Assembly (NCBI GenBank): GCA_017650255.1
Contig: JAGCFG010000082.1
Location: 1 to 17,838, forward strand
Direction of reading: 5' to 3'
DNA: 17,838 nt
Source of the DNA: Alphaproteobacteria bacterium
Lineage (GTDB): Bacteria; Pseudomonadota; Alphaproteobacteria; RF32; CAG-239
The notes below the pieces were generated by a model. The model worked only from the letters and a program-made list of their open reading frames with translations. It was not told the DNA's origin and ran no database searches. The translations under genes were made by a program, and so were the position numbers. Numbering within the stretch: position 1 is the first letter of the stretch; each line of letters starts with the position of its first letter. Shown in pieces: positions 1 through 6,726 of this stretch.

Positions 1-1071
1 AAATATTGCAGTAGTCTCATTTGCTGCAATAGCTATACCTGCGGGAGCGTCAAATACGGGATTGTTACCAAAAGCCAAAACTTTTATTGCTAAAGTTTGC
101 TTTATATTGTTTTTGAGCCAATTTTGCAGGTCTTCTTTTTTGGTTATCATTTTGTAGTCAGCATTTTTTTTAGGGGCGACATTTTGTTCGATTCCGGCTT
201 TGCGACATTGTTCTTCAGCCCAGTTAATAAGTCTGTTTTTAAGGCTGTTGAATGCATATTTTGATACAAAATTTTCGATAGATGCAATTTTTGGACAATG
301 AAAAGAGTAGTGCTTAATATTGTGTTCCACGGGAACATCTGCTTTTAGGGTTACCAGTTGCAAGGAGATTTTTGCATTTTCGATATTGTTCAAAATGGTT
401 TCACGCCGTTTGTTTTGTTTTATTTCAGAGGCGTGTGCCAAAACTTGTTCAAGAGAGCCGAATTCGTTGACAAGTTCTGCAGCAGTTTTGGGACCAATGC
501 CGGGAACACCGGGGATATTATCGGTGCTGTCACCGGAAAGAGCTTGAACATCTGGTATTTTATCGGGATATACACCAAATTTTTCCTTGGCAATTTCCGG
601 AGTGATGAATTTGTCTTTCATCGGGTCATAATATGTAACGCCATCTCTTATCAGCTGCATAAGGTCTTTGTCTGCAGAAACGATTACGACTTCCATCCCG
701 GAGGCAAGAGCTTGTGCGGTATATGTAGCTATGAGGTCGTCGGCTTCGTATCCTTCTATTTCAAGTTGGTTAAGGCTCAATACATCTACGGTCTGGCGGA
801 TGATGGAAAATTGCGGAATCAAATCTTCCGGTGGTTCCGCGCGATTGGCTTTGTATGCCGGAAAGATGTCGTTGCGAAAGTTTTGCCGTTTGGCGTCAAA
901 AAGCACAAGGTTATAGTCGCAATTTATTTTGGAGGTGAGTTTCATTATCATGTTGGTAAAACCATAAACCGCGTTGACGGGAGTGCCGTCCGGTGCGGTC
1001 ATTGCGGGCAAACCATAAAAAGCACGAAATATGTATCCGGAACCATCAATCAGGCATATTTTTTTTGACAT
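1..1071 (-). CDS. polA: DNA polymerase I, N-terminal part (runs off the left edge)
   Basis: The minus-strand frame is open from an ATG at 1069-1071 to the window edge, giving 357 residues. A GGAGG ribosome site lies at 1078-1082. Residues 1-300 are a full 5'-3' exonuclease (flap nuclease) domain: LIDGSG with Asp9, the acidic EGYEADDL segment (106-113), SADKDL (132-137) and the helix-hairpin-helix SGDSTDNIPGVPGIGPKTA (179-197). From about residue 305 the 3'-5' exonuclease-like domain begins (DYKMITKKEDLQNWL). Where family members have the DTET Exo I motif, this protein reads LAIKVLAFG (327-335), so the metal-binding Asp and Glu are absent. The polymerase domain lies outside the window. In the cell PolA fills gaps and removes RNA primers. 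It sits downstream of yraN on the same strand, with a promoter of its own in the 71-nt gap. The identification is secure. Confidence 0.95.
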   Translation of the reverse strand, partial: MSKKICLIDGSGYIFRAFYGLPAMTAPDGTPVNAVYGFTNMIMKLTSKINCDYNLVLFDAKRQNFRNDIFPAYKANRAEPPEDLIPQFSIIRQTVDVLSLNQLEIEGYEADDLIATYTAQALASGMEVVIVSADKDLMQLIRDGVTYYDPMKDKFITPEIAKEKFGVYPDKIPDVQALSGDSTDNIPGVPGIGPKTAAELVNEFGSLEQVLAHASEIKQNKRRETILNNIENAKISLQLVTLKADVPVEHNIKHYSFHCPKIASIENFVSKYAFNSLKNRLINWAEEQCRKAGIEQNVAPKKNADYKMITKKEDLQNWLKNNIKQTLAIKVLAFGNNPVFDAPAGIAIAANETTAIF

Positions 1072-1098
1072 AAAAAACCTCCGTTTGTGTATGTGGAT

Positions 1099-1127
1099 AA
1101 TATAAATGTTATTTGTTTTTTAGCCAA
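1099..1127 (-). promoter_or_regulatory. Predicted sigma-70 promoter of polA
   Basis: Read on the minus strand, TTGGCT (1122-1127) and TATATT (1099-1104) are separated by exactly 17 nt. The start of transcription would fall near 1092, about 20 nt before the polA ATG and upstream of its GGAGG site. This is a sequence-only prediction. Confidence 0.5.
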
Positions 1128-1142
1128 GTTTTTTATTGATTT

Positions 1143-1502
1143 TTACCACAAGCGCCAAGCATCGCTTATGTGTTTGAACTTGAGCGGAAATGCTACCAAA
1201 AAAGCATCGAAACGAATTTCACAATCGGAAAATTCGTGATGATTTTGAACAAAGTTTTCGGCGGCTTTCCACAGGCGCTGTTGCTGAGTGGAGGAGATTG
1301 CATAAGCGGCTGTTTCTATATTTTTACGTTTTTTTACTTCTACAAAAACCAGCAAATTGTTACGTTTTACAATGAGATCAATTTCGCCGGCACCGGTGCC
1401 TTTTCCGGTGATGTAGTTGCGTTTTACAACAGAATAGCCGTGAGCAAGAAAATAAGTGACAGCTAAAAATTCGGCAAATTTTCCACTTTGATTATTGTTC
1501 AT
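1143..1502 (-). CDS. yraN: YraN/UPF0102 family endonuclease-like protein
   Basis: This 119-residue protein has the layout of the YraN (UPF0102) family, a small fold related to Holliday-junction resolvases and restriction endonucleases. Visible marks are the N-terminal GKFAEFLAVTYFLAHGYSVVKRNY helix and strand, the acidic GEIDLI motif (residues 39-44) and FVEVKKRK (53-60). Together these give the E-x-D...E-x-K metal site of the superfamily. The C-terminus RFDAFLV is also typical. The length is normal for the family. The ATG overlaps the 3' end of rsmI by 11 nt, so the two genes are translationally linked. The cellular role of YraN is not firmly established in any organism, so I make no functional claim beyond the nuclease-like fold. 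Confidence 0.9.
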   Translation of the reverse strand: MNNNQSGKFAEFLAVTYFLAHGYSVVKRNYITGKGTGAGEIDLIVKRNNLLVFVEVKKRKNIETAAYAISSTQQQRLWKAAENFVQNHHEFSDCEIRFDAFLVAFPLKFKHISDAWRLW

Positions 1503-2328
1503 CTTTTATTTTTATCGCCTGGCGATAAACCTCGTTTTTATTGAGTTTGTACTCCTCAACAACTTGCGAAACCGCAGTTTTGAGCGGAAGATTTTTCATT
1601 TTTTGCTTTAAGATGGCGGTAATATCTGTCGAAGAATCTGTTGTTTCTGACGGAGGTGCAACCATAAAAACAATTTCTCCTTTTGGAGGATTTTGGGTGT
1701 AGTATTCAATGAGGTTTGCGGGAGAATCGGTTTTACATTCTTCGTAAATTTTGGTAATTTCTCGGGCAACAGAAAATTCTCGATTGGTAAAAACTTGAGC
1801 TGCTGCTTGAAGAGTTTTTAATAAACGAGGGGCGGTTTCATAAAAAATGAGAGTTGTATCTATGTTTTTCAACTCGTTAAACAGATCAAGACGAGCCTTT
1901 TCCTTGTTGGGGATAAAGCCTGCAAACATAAAGCGGTTTGAGGGAAGACCAGACATTTGAAGTGCGCAAATCAATGCACAACATCCGGGGATTATGCTGA
2001 ATTTGATATTTTGTCCTTTACAAGCTCTAATGAGTTTGTATCCAGGATCGGAAATAAGCGGTGAGCCTGCGTCGCTGACTTGGGCAATTGTGTAGGTATT
2101 TTTTGAGAGCAGATCAATAATTTGCGAAACTTTTTCATTTTCGTTGTGATCGTGAAAAACAATAAAACTTTTTTCAGAAAAGTTTATACCTAAGAGATTA
2201 AGGAGCTTTTTTGTAACTCGAGTGTCTTCGCAAACAATAATATCTGCTTTTTGCAAGATGTCTTTTGCTCTTTCCGATATATCTCCCATGTTGCCGATAG
2301 GAGTTGCCACAACATATAAACCGCTCAT
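1492..2328 (-). CDS. rsmI: 16S rRNA (cytidine-1402 2'-O)-methyltransferase RsmI
   Basis: This is a 278-residue tetrapyrrole-methylase-fold enzyme that uses SAM to methylate the ribose of C1402 in 16S rRNA, which tunes decoding fidelity. Family motifs appear in order: LYVVATPIGN (4-13), CEDTR (33-37), SDAGSPLISDPG (85-96), the SAM-loop region PGCCALICALQMSGLPSNRFMF (114-135), GFIP, FYETAPRLL (162-170), VAREITKIYEE and KGEIVFMV. Length is close to the usual 280. It is the first gene of the rsmI-yraN unit and is divergent from the lipoprotein gene at 2404, with a 75-nt gap between the start codons. The ribosome-binding site is weak (AAAG just upstream of ATG). Nothing appears broken. Confidence 0.96.
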   Translation of the reverse strand: MSGLYVVATPIGNMGDISERAKDILQKADIIVCEDTRVTKKLLNLLGINFSEKSFIVFHDHNENEKVSQIIDLLSKNTYTIAQVSDAGSPLISDPGYKLIRACKGQNIKFSIIPGCCALICALQMSGLPSNRFMFAGFIPNKEKARLDLFNELKNIDTTLIFYETAPRLLKTLQAAAQVFTNREFSVAREITKIYEECKTDSPANLIEYYTQNPPKGEIVFMVAPPSETTDSSTDITAILKQKMKNLPLKTAVSQVVEEYKLNKNEVYRQAIKIKDEQ

Positions 2329-2338
2329 TTTTCTTTGC

Positions 2339-2367
2339 TTTACATTAACTGTTTTTTAAACTATTCT
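2339..2367 (+). promoter_or_regulatory. Predicted promoter of the LpoA-like gene
   Basis: TTTACA (2339-2344) and TATTCT (2362-2367) are 17 nt apart. The predicted start, near 2374, lies about 30 nt before the GTG start at 2404. A start there would put the GGAGG at 2369-2373 outside the transcript, which argues against the longer upstream reading of this gene. Confidence 0.5.
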
Positions 2368-2403
2368 CGGAGGTATTGTTTTACATTTTGGGAAAAATTG
2401 CAA

Positions 2404-3693
2404 GTGTTAAAAAGAATTTATATATTGCTGTTGGCATTGATTTTGGCTTCGTGCCAAACTTCGGGGACAAGATATAGACCTTCTTCCGTATTTACGCCAA
2501 AGCCATCGCCGATTGAAGAGGCAGAAATGGTTACTCCTGAAAGTTTTCGGGTGGGTGTCTTGTTGCCCTTGAGTGGTGAGGCTGCGGCGGCAGGACAAGG
2601 TTTGAAGAATGCGGCAATGCTGGCATTGGAAGATATGGGAAATCAAAATCTTATTTTGCAATTTTATGATACTAAAAGTTCTCCAGAAGGGGCAAGAATT
2701 GCAGCGGAGAATGCGATTAACCAGGGTGTTAAATTGATTGTCGGGCCTTTGATGTCAACAGAGGTTGAAGCTGTTTCCCCGATAAGTAAAAGAAGCAATG
2801 TTCCGGTTGTGGCTTTTTCTACAAATGAAAAAGTTTTGCAACCCCAAGTTTATACTTTGGGACTTTTGGTCGGCGAACAAATTGAGAGAATTATCAGTTA
2901 TGCAACAATGCAGGGAAGAGGACGTTTTGCGTTGCTTTTGCCGGACAATTCTACAGGGATTGTTGTCGCAAGGGAGACTATGAAAGCAGTTAATAAAAAC
3001 GGCGGAAGGGTTGTTAAAATTGCTTTTTATCCTCCAGAAACAAACGATTTTTCTTCTATTGTAAAAAGTTTGACCAATTATAGCGGTGTTGCTGAAAATG
3101 AAACAGGAGAATCGAAGCATGGAAGAAGGCTCGATTTTGATGCAGTTCTAATTCCGGAAACAGGCAGCAGATTAAAGTCAGCAACGGCAATGTTCGGTTA
3201 TTATGATGTTTTTTCTCCTGATGTGATGTTTTTGGGAACTTCTGTTTGGGAAAATACAAAGTTGAACAAGGAAACTACCCTGAACAAAGCTGTATATCCG
3301 ACACTATCAAGAAATTATAGTGCATACTTTAACAAGAAGTATCATTCGCTATATGGTGTTTATCCGAATGCGTTGTCGGCTTTTGGTTATGATGCTGTTG
3401 CCTTGGCTTCTTCTTTGTCAAAGAAAAATACCAGCAATTTGGATGCAGCTATTACCAGTGCAGATGGTTTTTCGGGAATTAATGGAACATTTAGAATTTT
3501 TGCTAATGGAAAAAATCAGCATAGTATAGATGTAATGCAGATTACTCCGAAAGGAGATATTGTAATTGATGCAGCACAGCGCAGTTTTGTTTTGCCTGCG
3601 ACGGATGTGGGGCAAATGATGTCTTTTTCTGATATGCCGATAATATTAGGAAAGAGCGTTGAAGAGTTTAGAACGCAAGTTTTTGAAGAATGA
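2404..3693 (+). CDS. lpoA: LppC/LpoA-type lipoprotein, penicillin-binding-protein activator family
   Basis: From GTG at 2404 the protein is about 429 residues and opens with a clean lipoprotein signal: M-L-K-R, a hydrophobic stretch IYILLLALI, and lipobox LASC with Cys17 as the lipidation site. The frame stays open upstream to a TTG at 2335, but that would add 23 residues in front of the signal peptide and would start before the predicted promoter. After a Pro/Ser-rich linker comes a periplasmic-binding-protein type I fold (FRVGVLLPLSGEAAAAGQGLKNAAMLALED, then VGPLMSTEVEAVSPISKRSNVPVVAFSTN). This is the domain shared by LppC/YraM proteins. In E. coli the homologue LpoA activates PBP1a at the outer membrane. 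The N-terminal TPR part of E. coli LpoA is missing, as is usual outside Gammaproteobacteria. Its place beside rsmI and yraN supports the call; PBP1a activation here is inferred. Confidence 0.85.
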   Translation: MLKRIYILLLALILASCQTSGTRYRPSSVFTPKPSPIEEAEMVTPESFRVGVLLPLSGEAAAAGQGLKNAAMLALEDMGNQNLILQFYDTKSSPEGARIAAENAINQGVKLIVGPLMSTEVEAVSPISKRSNVPVVAFSTNEKVLQPQVYTLGLLVGEQIERIISYATMQGRGRFALLLPDNSTGIVVARETMKAVNKNGGRVVKIAFYPPETNDFSSIVKSLTNYSGVAENETGESKHGRRLDFDAVLIPETGSRLKSATAMFGYYDVFSPDVMFLGTSVWENTKLNKETTLNKAVYPTLSRNYSAYFNKKYHSLYGVYPNALSAFGYDAVALASSLSKKNTSNLDAAITSADGFSGINGTFRIFANGKNQHSIDVMQITPKGDIVIDAAQRSFVLPATDVGQMMSFSDMPIILGKSVEEFRTQVFEE

Positions 3694-3767
3694 TTTTGAC
3701 AGAGGATAGAGCATATTTTTTGCTTGAATTTGCTCCTAAAATCTGCATTTATTATTGGGAATTTTAA

Positions 3768-3856
3768 TGGAGAGCATCGGGTTGTTCTTTCGCGAATCCG
3801 GTCAGGTTCGGAAGAAAGCAGCCGTAACGATATGGAATAAGGTCGATGTTTCTCCG
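3768..3856 (+). ncRNA. ffs: Signal recognition particle RNA, small bacterial (4.5S) type
   Basis: The segment holds the conserved SRP domain IV core: GGTCAGGT (3800-3807), then CGGAAG, and AAGCAGCC (3816-3823), which form the symmetric and asymmetric Ffh-binding loops and the apical tetraloop. Flanking strands GGAGAGCATCG (3769-3779) and CGATGTTTCTCC (3844-3855) pair to close a single long hairpin. The molecule would be about 90 nt. The ends are estimated from pairing. An AT-rich -10-like TATTAT lies at 3750-3755. There is no terminator before dnaX, whose ATG is only 20 nt downstream, so the RNA may be processed from a dnaX-containing transcript. An SRP RNA gene next to dnaX is a familiar arrangement in bacteria. 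Confidence 0.93.
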
Positions 3857-3876
3857 CCTTATAAAGTTGAAGAAAG

Positions 3877-5538
3877 ATGGTAGAAGAAAGCGAACAAGGT
3901 CAATATGTCGTTTTAGCAAGAAAGTATCGTCCTCAGAATTTTGAAGATTTGCTGGGACAGGATGCACTTGTGCAGACACTTACAAATGCAATAAAGTCAA
4001 ATAGATTGCATCATGCTTATATTTTGACCGGAATAAGAGGTGTGGGTAAGACAACAACTGCACGTTTAATTGCAAAGGCTTTGAATTGTATTGGCACAGA
4101 CGGAAAAGGCGGTCCGACGACTCACCCTTGCGGAATATGTGAAAATTGCAAATCTATCGCCGGTGGATATAATATTGATGTTTTGGAGCTTGATGCAGCA
4201 TCACGTACAGGTGTTGATGATATTAGAGATATTTTGGAAGGTGTCAGATATAAGCCAACCAATTGCAGATATAAAGTTTATATTATCGATGAAGTTCATA
4301 TGCTTTCGAAAAGTGCATTTAATGCCTTGCTTAAGACTTTGGAAGAACCTCCTGCACATGTTAAATTTATTTTTGCTACTACAGAAATCAGAAAGGTGCC
4401 GGTAACGGTGCTGTCGCGTTGTCAAAGATTTGATTTACAAAGGCTCAAAATTGATGATTTGATGAAGTTGTTTAATAGAATTGTTGAGGCCGAAAACTTG
4501 AAGGCAGATGAAGAGGCTTTGCACATGGTTGCGGCGGCGGCAGATGGTTCAGCACGTGACGGACTTTCGTTGCTTGATCAGGCAATATCCTTGGGGGGCG
4601 GAAAAATTCGCACGGATATTGTAAAAGAAATGTTAGGTATGGCCGATAGGGGACAAGCTTTTGAGATTTTTGATATGTTACTGAGCGGTAGCATGGATGA
4701 GATGTTGAAAAAACTGCAAGAAGTTTATAAAAATGGTGCGAATCCGACGGCGATTATCAATGATTTGATAAATATCACCCATCAGCTTACCAAAGTTTTG
4801 TTGTTGCCGGCATATGTGAATGACGAAAATTTCAGCGAAACGGATAGAAAATATTTGAAAGAATTTTCAACCAAAACAAATGTTGCCACGCTTTCACGAA
4901 TGTGGCAGATGTTGATAAAAGGATTGGGGGAAATTCAATATGCTCCGGTACCGATTGATGCTTTGGAAATGGTACTGGTGCGTATTGCTTATTCGGCACA
5001 CCTTCCTACTCCGGCAGAAGTGTTGGAGAATGTAAAAAAAAAATCTGAATTAAAAAATTCTGGTGAGGTCTTGCAGAAAAATGTGGCTCCTGTTTTGGTG
5101 ACAGAACCGGGGGCTGCTTCGAAATTTGATAAAATTGAGGATTTTATCGCTTTTCTGGAAAAAAATCGCCAAATGCGAGTTGCTTATACGCTCAAGAATG
5201 ATATCGAAGTTGTGAAATTTGAAGATGGAGCGATGAGTTTTAAGGCAAGTGCGCATGTGTCGGAAGATTTTTTGCGGACTTTAGGGCAATGTCTTGAGAA
5301 ATCAACAGGGAAAAAGTGGACACTTGATATTGTACCGGGTGAAGTTATTTTGAGCATTGCTAATATTGAGAATGCAAAAAAAGAAGCAGAGCAAAAAGAT
5401 GTGGCTGATACTCCTTTGGTAAAAGCAATATTGCAAGAGTTTAAGGGTGCTAAAATTGAAACACTTGTTCGTAAAGTTTCTTCTGAAACAGAAGAAGATG
5501 ATGTTGTTAATGATTATGTTAGTGAGGATTTTTACTGA
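3877..5538 (+). CDS. dnaX: DNA polymerase III subunits tau/gamma (clamp-loader ATPase)
   Basis: A 553-residue clamp-loader ATPase that with HolA and HolB loads the sliding clamp and, in its long tau form, ties the polymerase cores together. Walker A GIRGVGKT is at residues 52-59, the zinc cysteines at 71, 85, 88 and 91, Walker B VYIIDEVHML at 134-143, sensor 1 FATTE at 166-170, and the SRC arginine finger at 180-182. Domain III follows to about residue 370, then a lysine-rich linker and a tau-specific C-terminal region. A ribosome site GAAG precedes the ATG. An uninterrupted run of ten A occurs at 5034-5043 (codons 386-389). Slippage there in either direction ends translation within five codons, which would leave a gamma-sized 390-391 residue product. 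The stop overlaps the ybaB start by one nucleotide. Confidence 0.97.
   Translation: MVEESEQGQYVVLARKYRPQNFEDLLGQDALVQTLTNAIKSNRLHHAYILTGIRGVGKTTTARLIAKALNCIGTDGKGGPTTHPCGICENCKSIAGGYNIDVLELDAASRTGVDDIRDILEGVRYKPTNCRYKVYIIDEVHMLSKSAFNALLKTLEEPPAHVKFIFATTEIRKVPVTVLSRCQRFDLQRLKIDDLMKLFNRIVEAENLKADEEALHMVAAAADGSARDGLSLLDQAISLGGGKIRTDIVKEMLGMADRGQAFEIFDMLLSGSMDEMLKKLQEVYKNGANPTAIINDLINITHQLTKVLLLPAYVNDENFSETDRKYLKEFSTKTNVATLSRMWQMLIKGLGEIQYAPVPIDALEMVLVRIAYSAHLPTPAEVLENVKKKSELKNSGEVLQKNVAPVLVTEPGAASKFDKIEDFIAFLEKNRQMRVAYTLKNDIEVVKFEDGAMSFKASAHVSEDFLRTLGQCLEKSTGKKWTLDIVPGEVILSIANIENAKKEAEQKDVADTPLVKAILQEFKGAKIETLVRKVSSETEEDDVVNDYVSEDFY
5034..5060 (+). promoter_or_regulatory. Candidate slippage site for the gamma form of DnaX
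   Basis: Ten consecutive A (5034-5043) span GTA-AAA-AAA-AAA of dnaX. A -1 shift reads ATC then TGA (stop at 5046-5048). A +1 shift reads AAT-CTG-AAT then TAA (stop at 5051-5053). A GGAG at 5025-5028 lies at a distance where it could pair with 16S rRNA and promote a shift. A weak 5-bp hairpin, GAATT/AATTC, follows at 5047-5060. In Thermus thermophilus an A9 run in dnaX is known to work through transcriptional slippage, and E. coli uses A6G. The function here is inference. Confidence 0.55.
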
Positions 5539-5858
5539 TGTTTAATATGCAAGGTATTATGAAACAGGCACAAATGATGCAAAAAAAGATGGAAGAGGCT
5601 CAAGAGAAATTGTCCCAGACCGAAGTTGTGGGTGAGAGCGGCGCCGGTATGGTCAAAATTACAATGAGCGGAAAGTCTGTTGTAAAAAAGGTTGAAATTG
5701 ATAAATCTTTGATTGTGCCCGAAGATGCTGAAATGCTTGAAGATTTGATTGTTGCGGCTTGTAATGATGCACAGTCAAAGGCTGAAAAAATGATGAATGA
5801 AGGGCTTAAAAATGTTACCGGCGGAATAAACATTCCGGGATTGAAGTTGCCGTTTTAA
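5538..5858 (+). CDS. ybaB: YbaB/EbfC family nucleoid-associated protein
   Basis: This 106-residue protein matches the YbaB/EbfC family of small dimeric DNA-binding nucleoid proteins. Features are the N-terminal helix with the Met/Gln-rich segment (MKQAQMMQKKMEEAQEKL), the strand region GAGMVKITMSGKSVVKKVEID, and the C-terminal helix followed by the short LPGF-like tail (GGINIPGLKLPF). Its ATG shares one nucleotide with the dnaX stop (TGATG), and recR follows 9 nt after its stop, so dnaX-ybaB-recR is one translationally coupled unit. That order is widely conserved and links YbaB loosely to recombination and repair. An internal ATG three codons in is an alternative start. Confidence 0.95.
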   Translation: MFNMQGIMKQAQMMQKKMEEAQEKLSQTEVVGESGAGMVKITMSGKSVVKKVEIDKSLIVPEDAEMLEDLIVAACNDAQSKAEKMMNEGLKNVTGGINIPGLKLPF

Positions 5859-5867
5859 GAGGGAATG

Positions 5868-6461
5868 ATGGCCGGTCAAGATATTGAAAATTTGATAAAA
5901 ATTATTGCGAAATTACCTTCATTGGGGACAAGGTCGGCAAGAAGAATCGTTTTGCAGCTTATCAAGAAGAAGGAAACGATAATGAGGCCTTTGATGGAAA
6001 CAATGCAAAATGTTGCAGATAATATAAAAACTTGCGAAATTTGCGGCAATTTTGATACGGTTTCTCCTTGTATGATTTGCTCTTCGGAAAAACGAGAAGA
6101 AGGTATTATATGTGTTGTTCAGGATGTTGCTGATTTGTGGGCGATGGAAAGAGCCGGTTTTTATAGAGGAAAATATCATGTTTTGGGAGGTGTTTTGTCG
6201 GCGTTGGATGGTGTTGCTCCCGAAGATTTGAATATTGAACTGCTTTTTGTTCGCTTGGCAAAGGAAAATGTTACGGAAATTATTCTAGCTTTGCCGGCAA
6301 CTATTGATGGTCAGATAACTTCGCATTATTTAATTTCTAAACTTAAGGATTATAATGTAAAAATCAGCACTCTTGCAAAGGGAATCCCTATGGGTGCGGA
6401 GTTAGATTATATGGACGAAGGGACAATTCAGTTGGCTCTTGATTCGCGAAGAGAGATATAA
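5868..6461 (+). CDS. recR: Recombination protein RecR
   Basis: A 197-residue RecR, the ring-forming partner of RecO/RecF that helps load RecA at gaps. It has the N-terminal helix-hairpin-helix (LPSLGTRSARRIVLQLI), a four-cysteine zinc finger (CEICGNFDTVSPCMIC, about residues 55-70), and the Toprim domain starting GIICVVQDVADLWAMERAGFYRGKYHVLGG. The strongly conserved C-terminal block LAKGIPMGAELDYMDEGT is present. Two adjacent ATG codons occur at 5865 and 5868. The second is preferred because the AGAGGG site ends only one nucleotide before the first. It is the last gene of the dnaX-ybaB-recR unit and is followed by a hairpin at 6467-6493. Confidence 0.96.
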   Translation: MAGQDIENLIKIIAKLPSLGTRSARRIVLQLIKKKETIMRPLMETMQNVADNIKTCEICGNFDTVSPCMICSSEKREEGIICVVQDVADLWAMERAGFYRGKYHVLGGVLSALDGVAPEDLNIELLFVRLAKENVTEIILALPATIDGQITSHYLISKLKDYNVKISTLAKGIPMGAELDYMDEGTIQLALDSRREI

Positions 6462-6466
6462 AAAAT

Positions 6467-6493
6467 GCTTTTCCTTTTGTACAAAGGAAAAGC
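6467..6493. terminator. Hairpin after recR, U-tract only on the minus side
   Basis: An 11-bp perfect stem (6467-6477 with 6483-6493) closes a 5-nt loop 5 nt after the recR stop. Read on the plus strand the stem is followed by TGAGGG, with no U run. Read on the minus strand it is followed by ATTTTTT. As a recR terminator it is therefore incomplete, and it could instead protect the 3' end of the dnaX-ybaB-recR message. Confidence 0.45.
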
Positions 6494-6610
6494 TGAGGGT
6501 TACTCTTGTTGCGGCGGCTTGTGTTTTTTTGTGCGCTTGCCCAACAAATAACCGATTAATAATGATAAAATAATCCACGTCATAGGGCAATTTATTTAAA
6601 TAATTTAAGA

Positions 6611-6640
6611 TTGAGCACATTTTATGTGATTTTGTAGATA
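6611..6640 (+). promoter_or_regulatory. Predicted promoter of the mreC operon with internal dyad
   Basis: TTGAGC (6611-6616) and TAGATA (6635-6640) are 18 nt apart. The spacer contains the inverted repeat CACAT-TTT-ATGTG (6616-6628), a possible operator. Transcription would start near 6647, leaving a leader of about 73 nt before mreC. Confidence 0.4.
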
Positions 6641-6687
6641 ATAACAAGGGATTTTTCATTTGCCATAAGTTTTTTTATGTGGTAGCA

Positions 6688-6726
6688 ATGAAGTTGATTT
6701 TGATTTTCGGGATATTGTTGTGGTAA
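6688..6726 (+). CDS. Possible 12-residue leader peptide overlapping the mreC start
   Basis: ATG at 6688 opens a short frame, MKLILIFGILLW, that stops at TAA 6724-6726, five nucleotides past the first base of the mreC GTG. The peptide is almost wholly hydrophobic after the lysine. The ribosome site is poor (GGTAG just upstream). The overlap would couple it to mreC if it is translated. A chance open frame is quite possible. Confidence 0.25.
   Translation: MKLILIFGILLW

Noticed and set aside
358..1068. Plus-strand open frame of 236 codons
   Set aside because: It lies fully antisense to polA, whose minus-strand frame has clear nuclease motifs and a good ribosome site; the plus frame has no recognisable domain.
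2335..2403. N-terminal extension of the LpoA-like lipoprotein from TTG 2335
   Set aside because: It would place 23 residues ahead of a complete lipoprotein signal and begin upstream of the predicted promoter.
6402..6659. Minus-strand open frame of 85 codons in the recR-mreC gap
   Set aside because: It overlaps the recR end and runs through the hairpins; no ribosome site and no recognisable content, so the gap is treated as non-coding.
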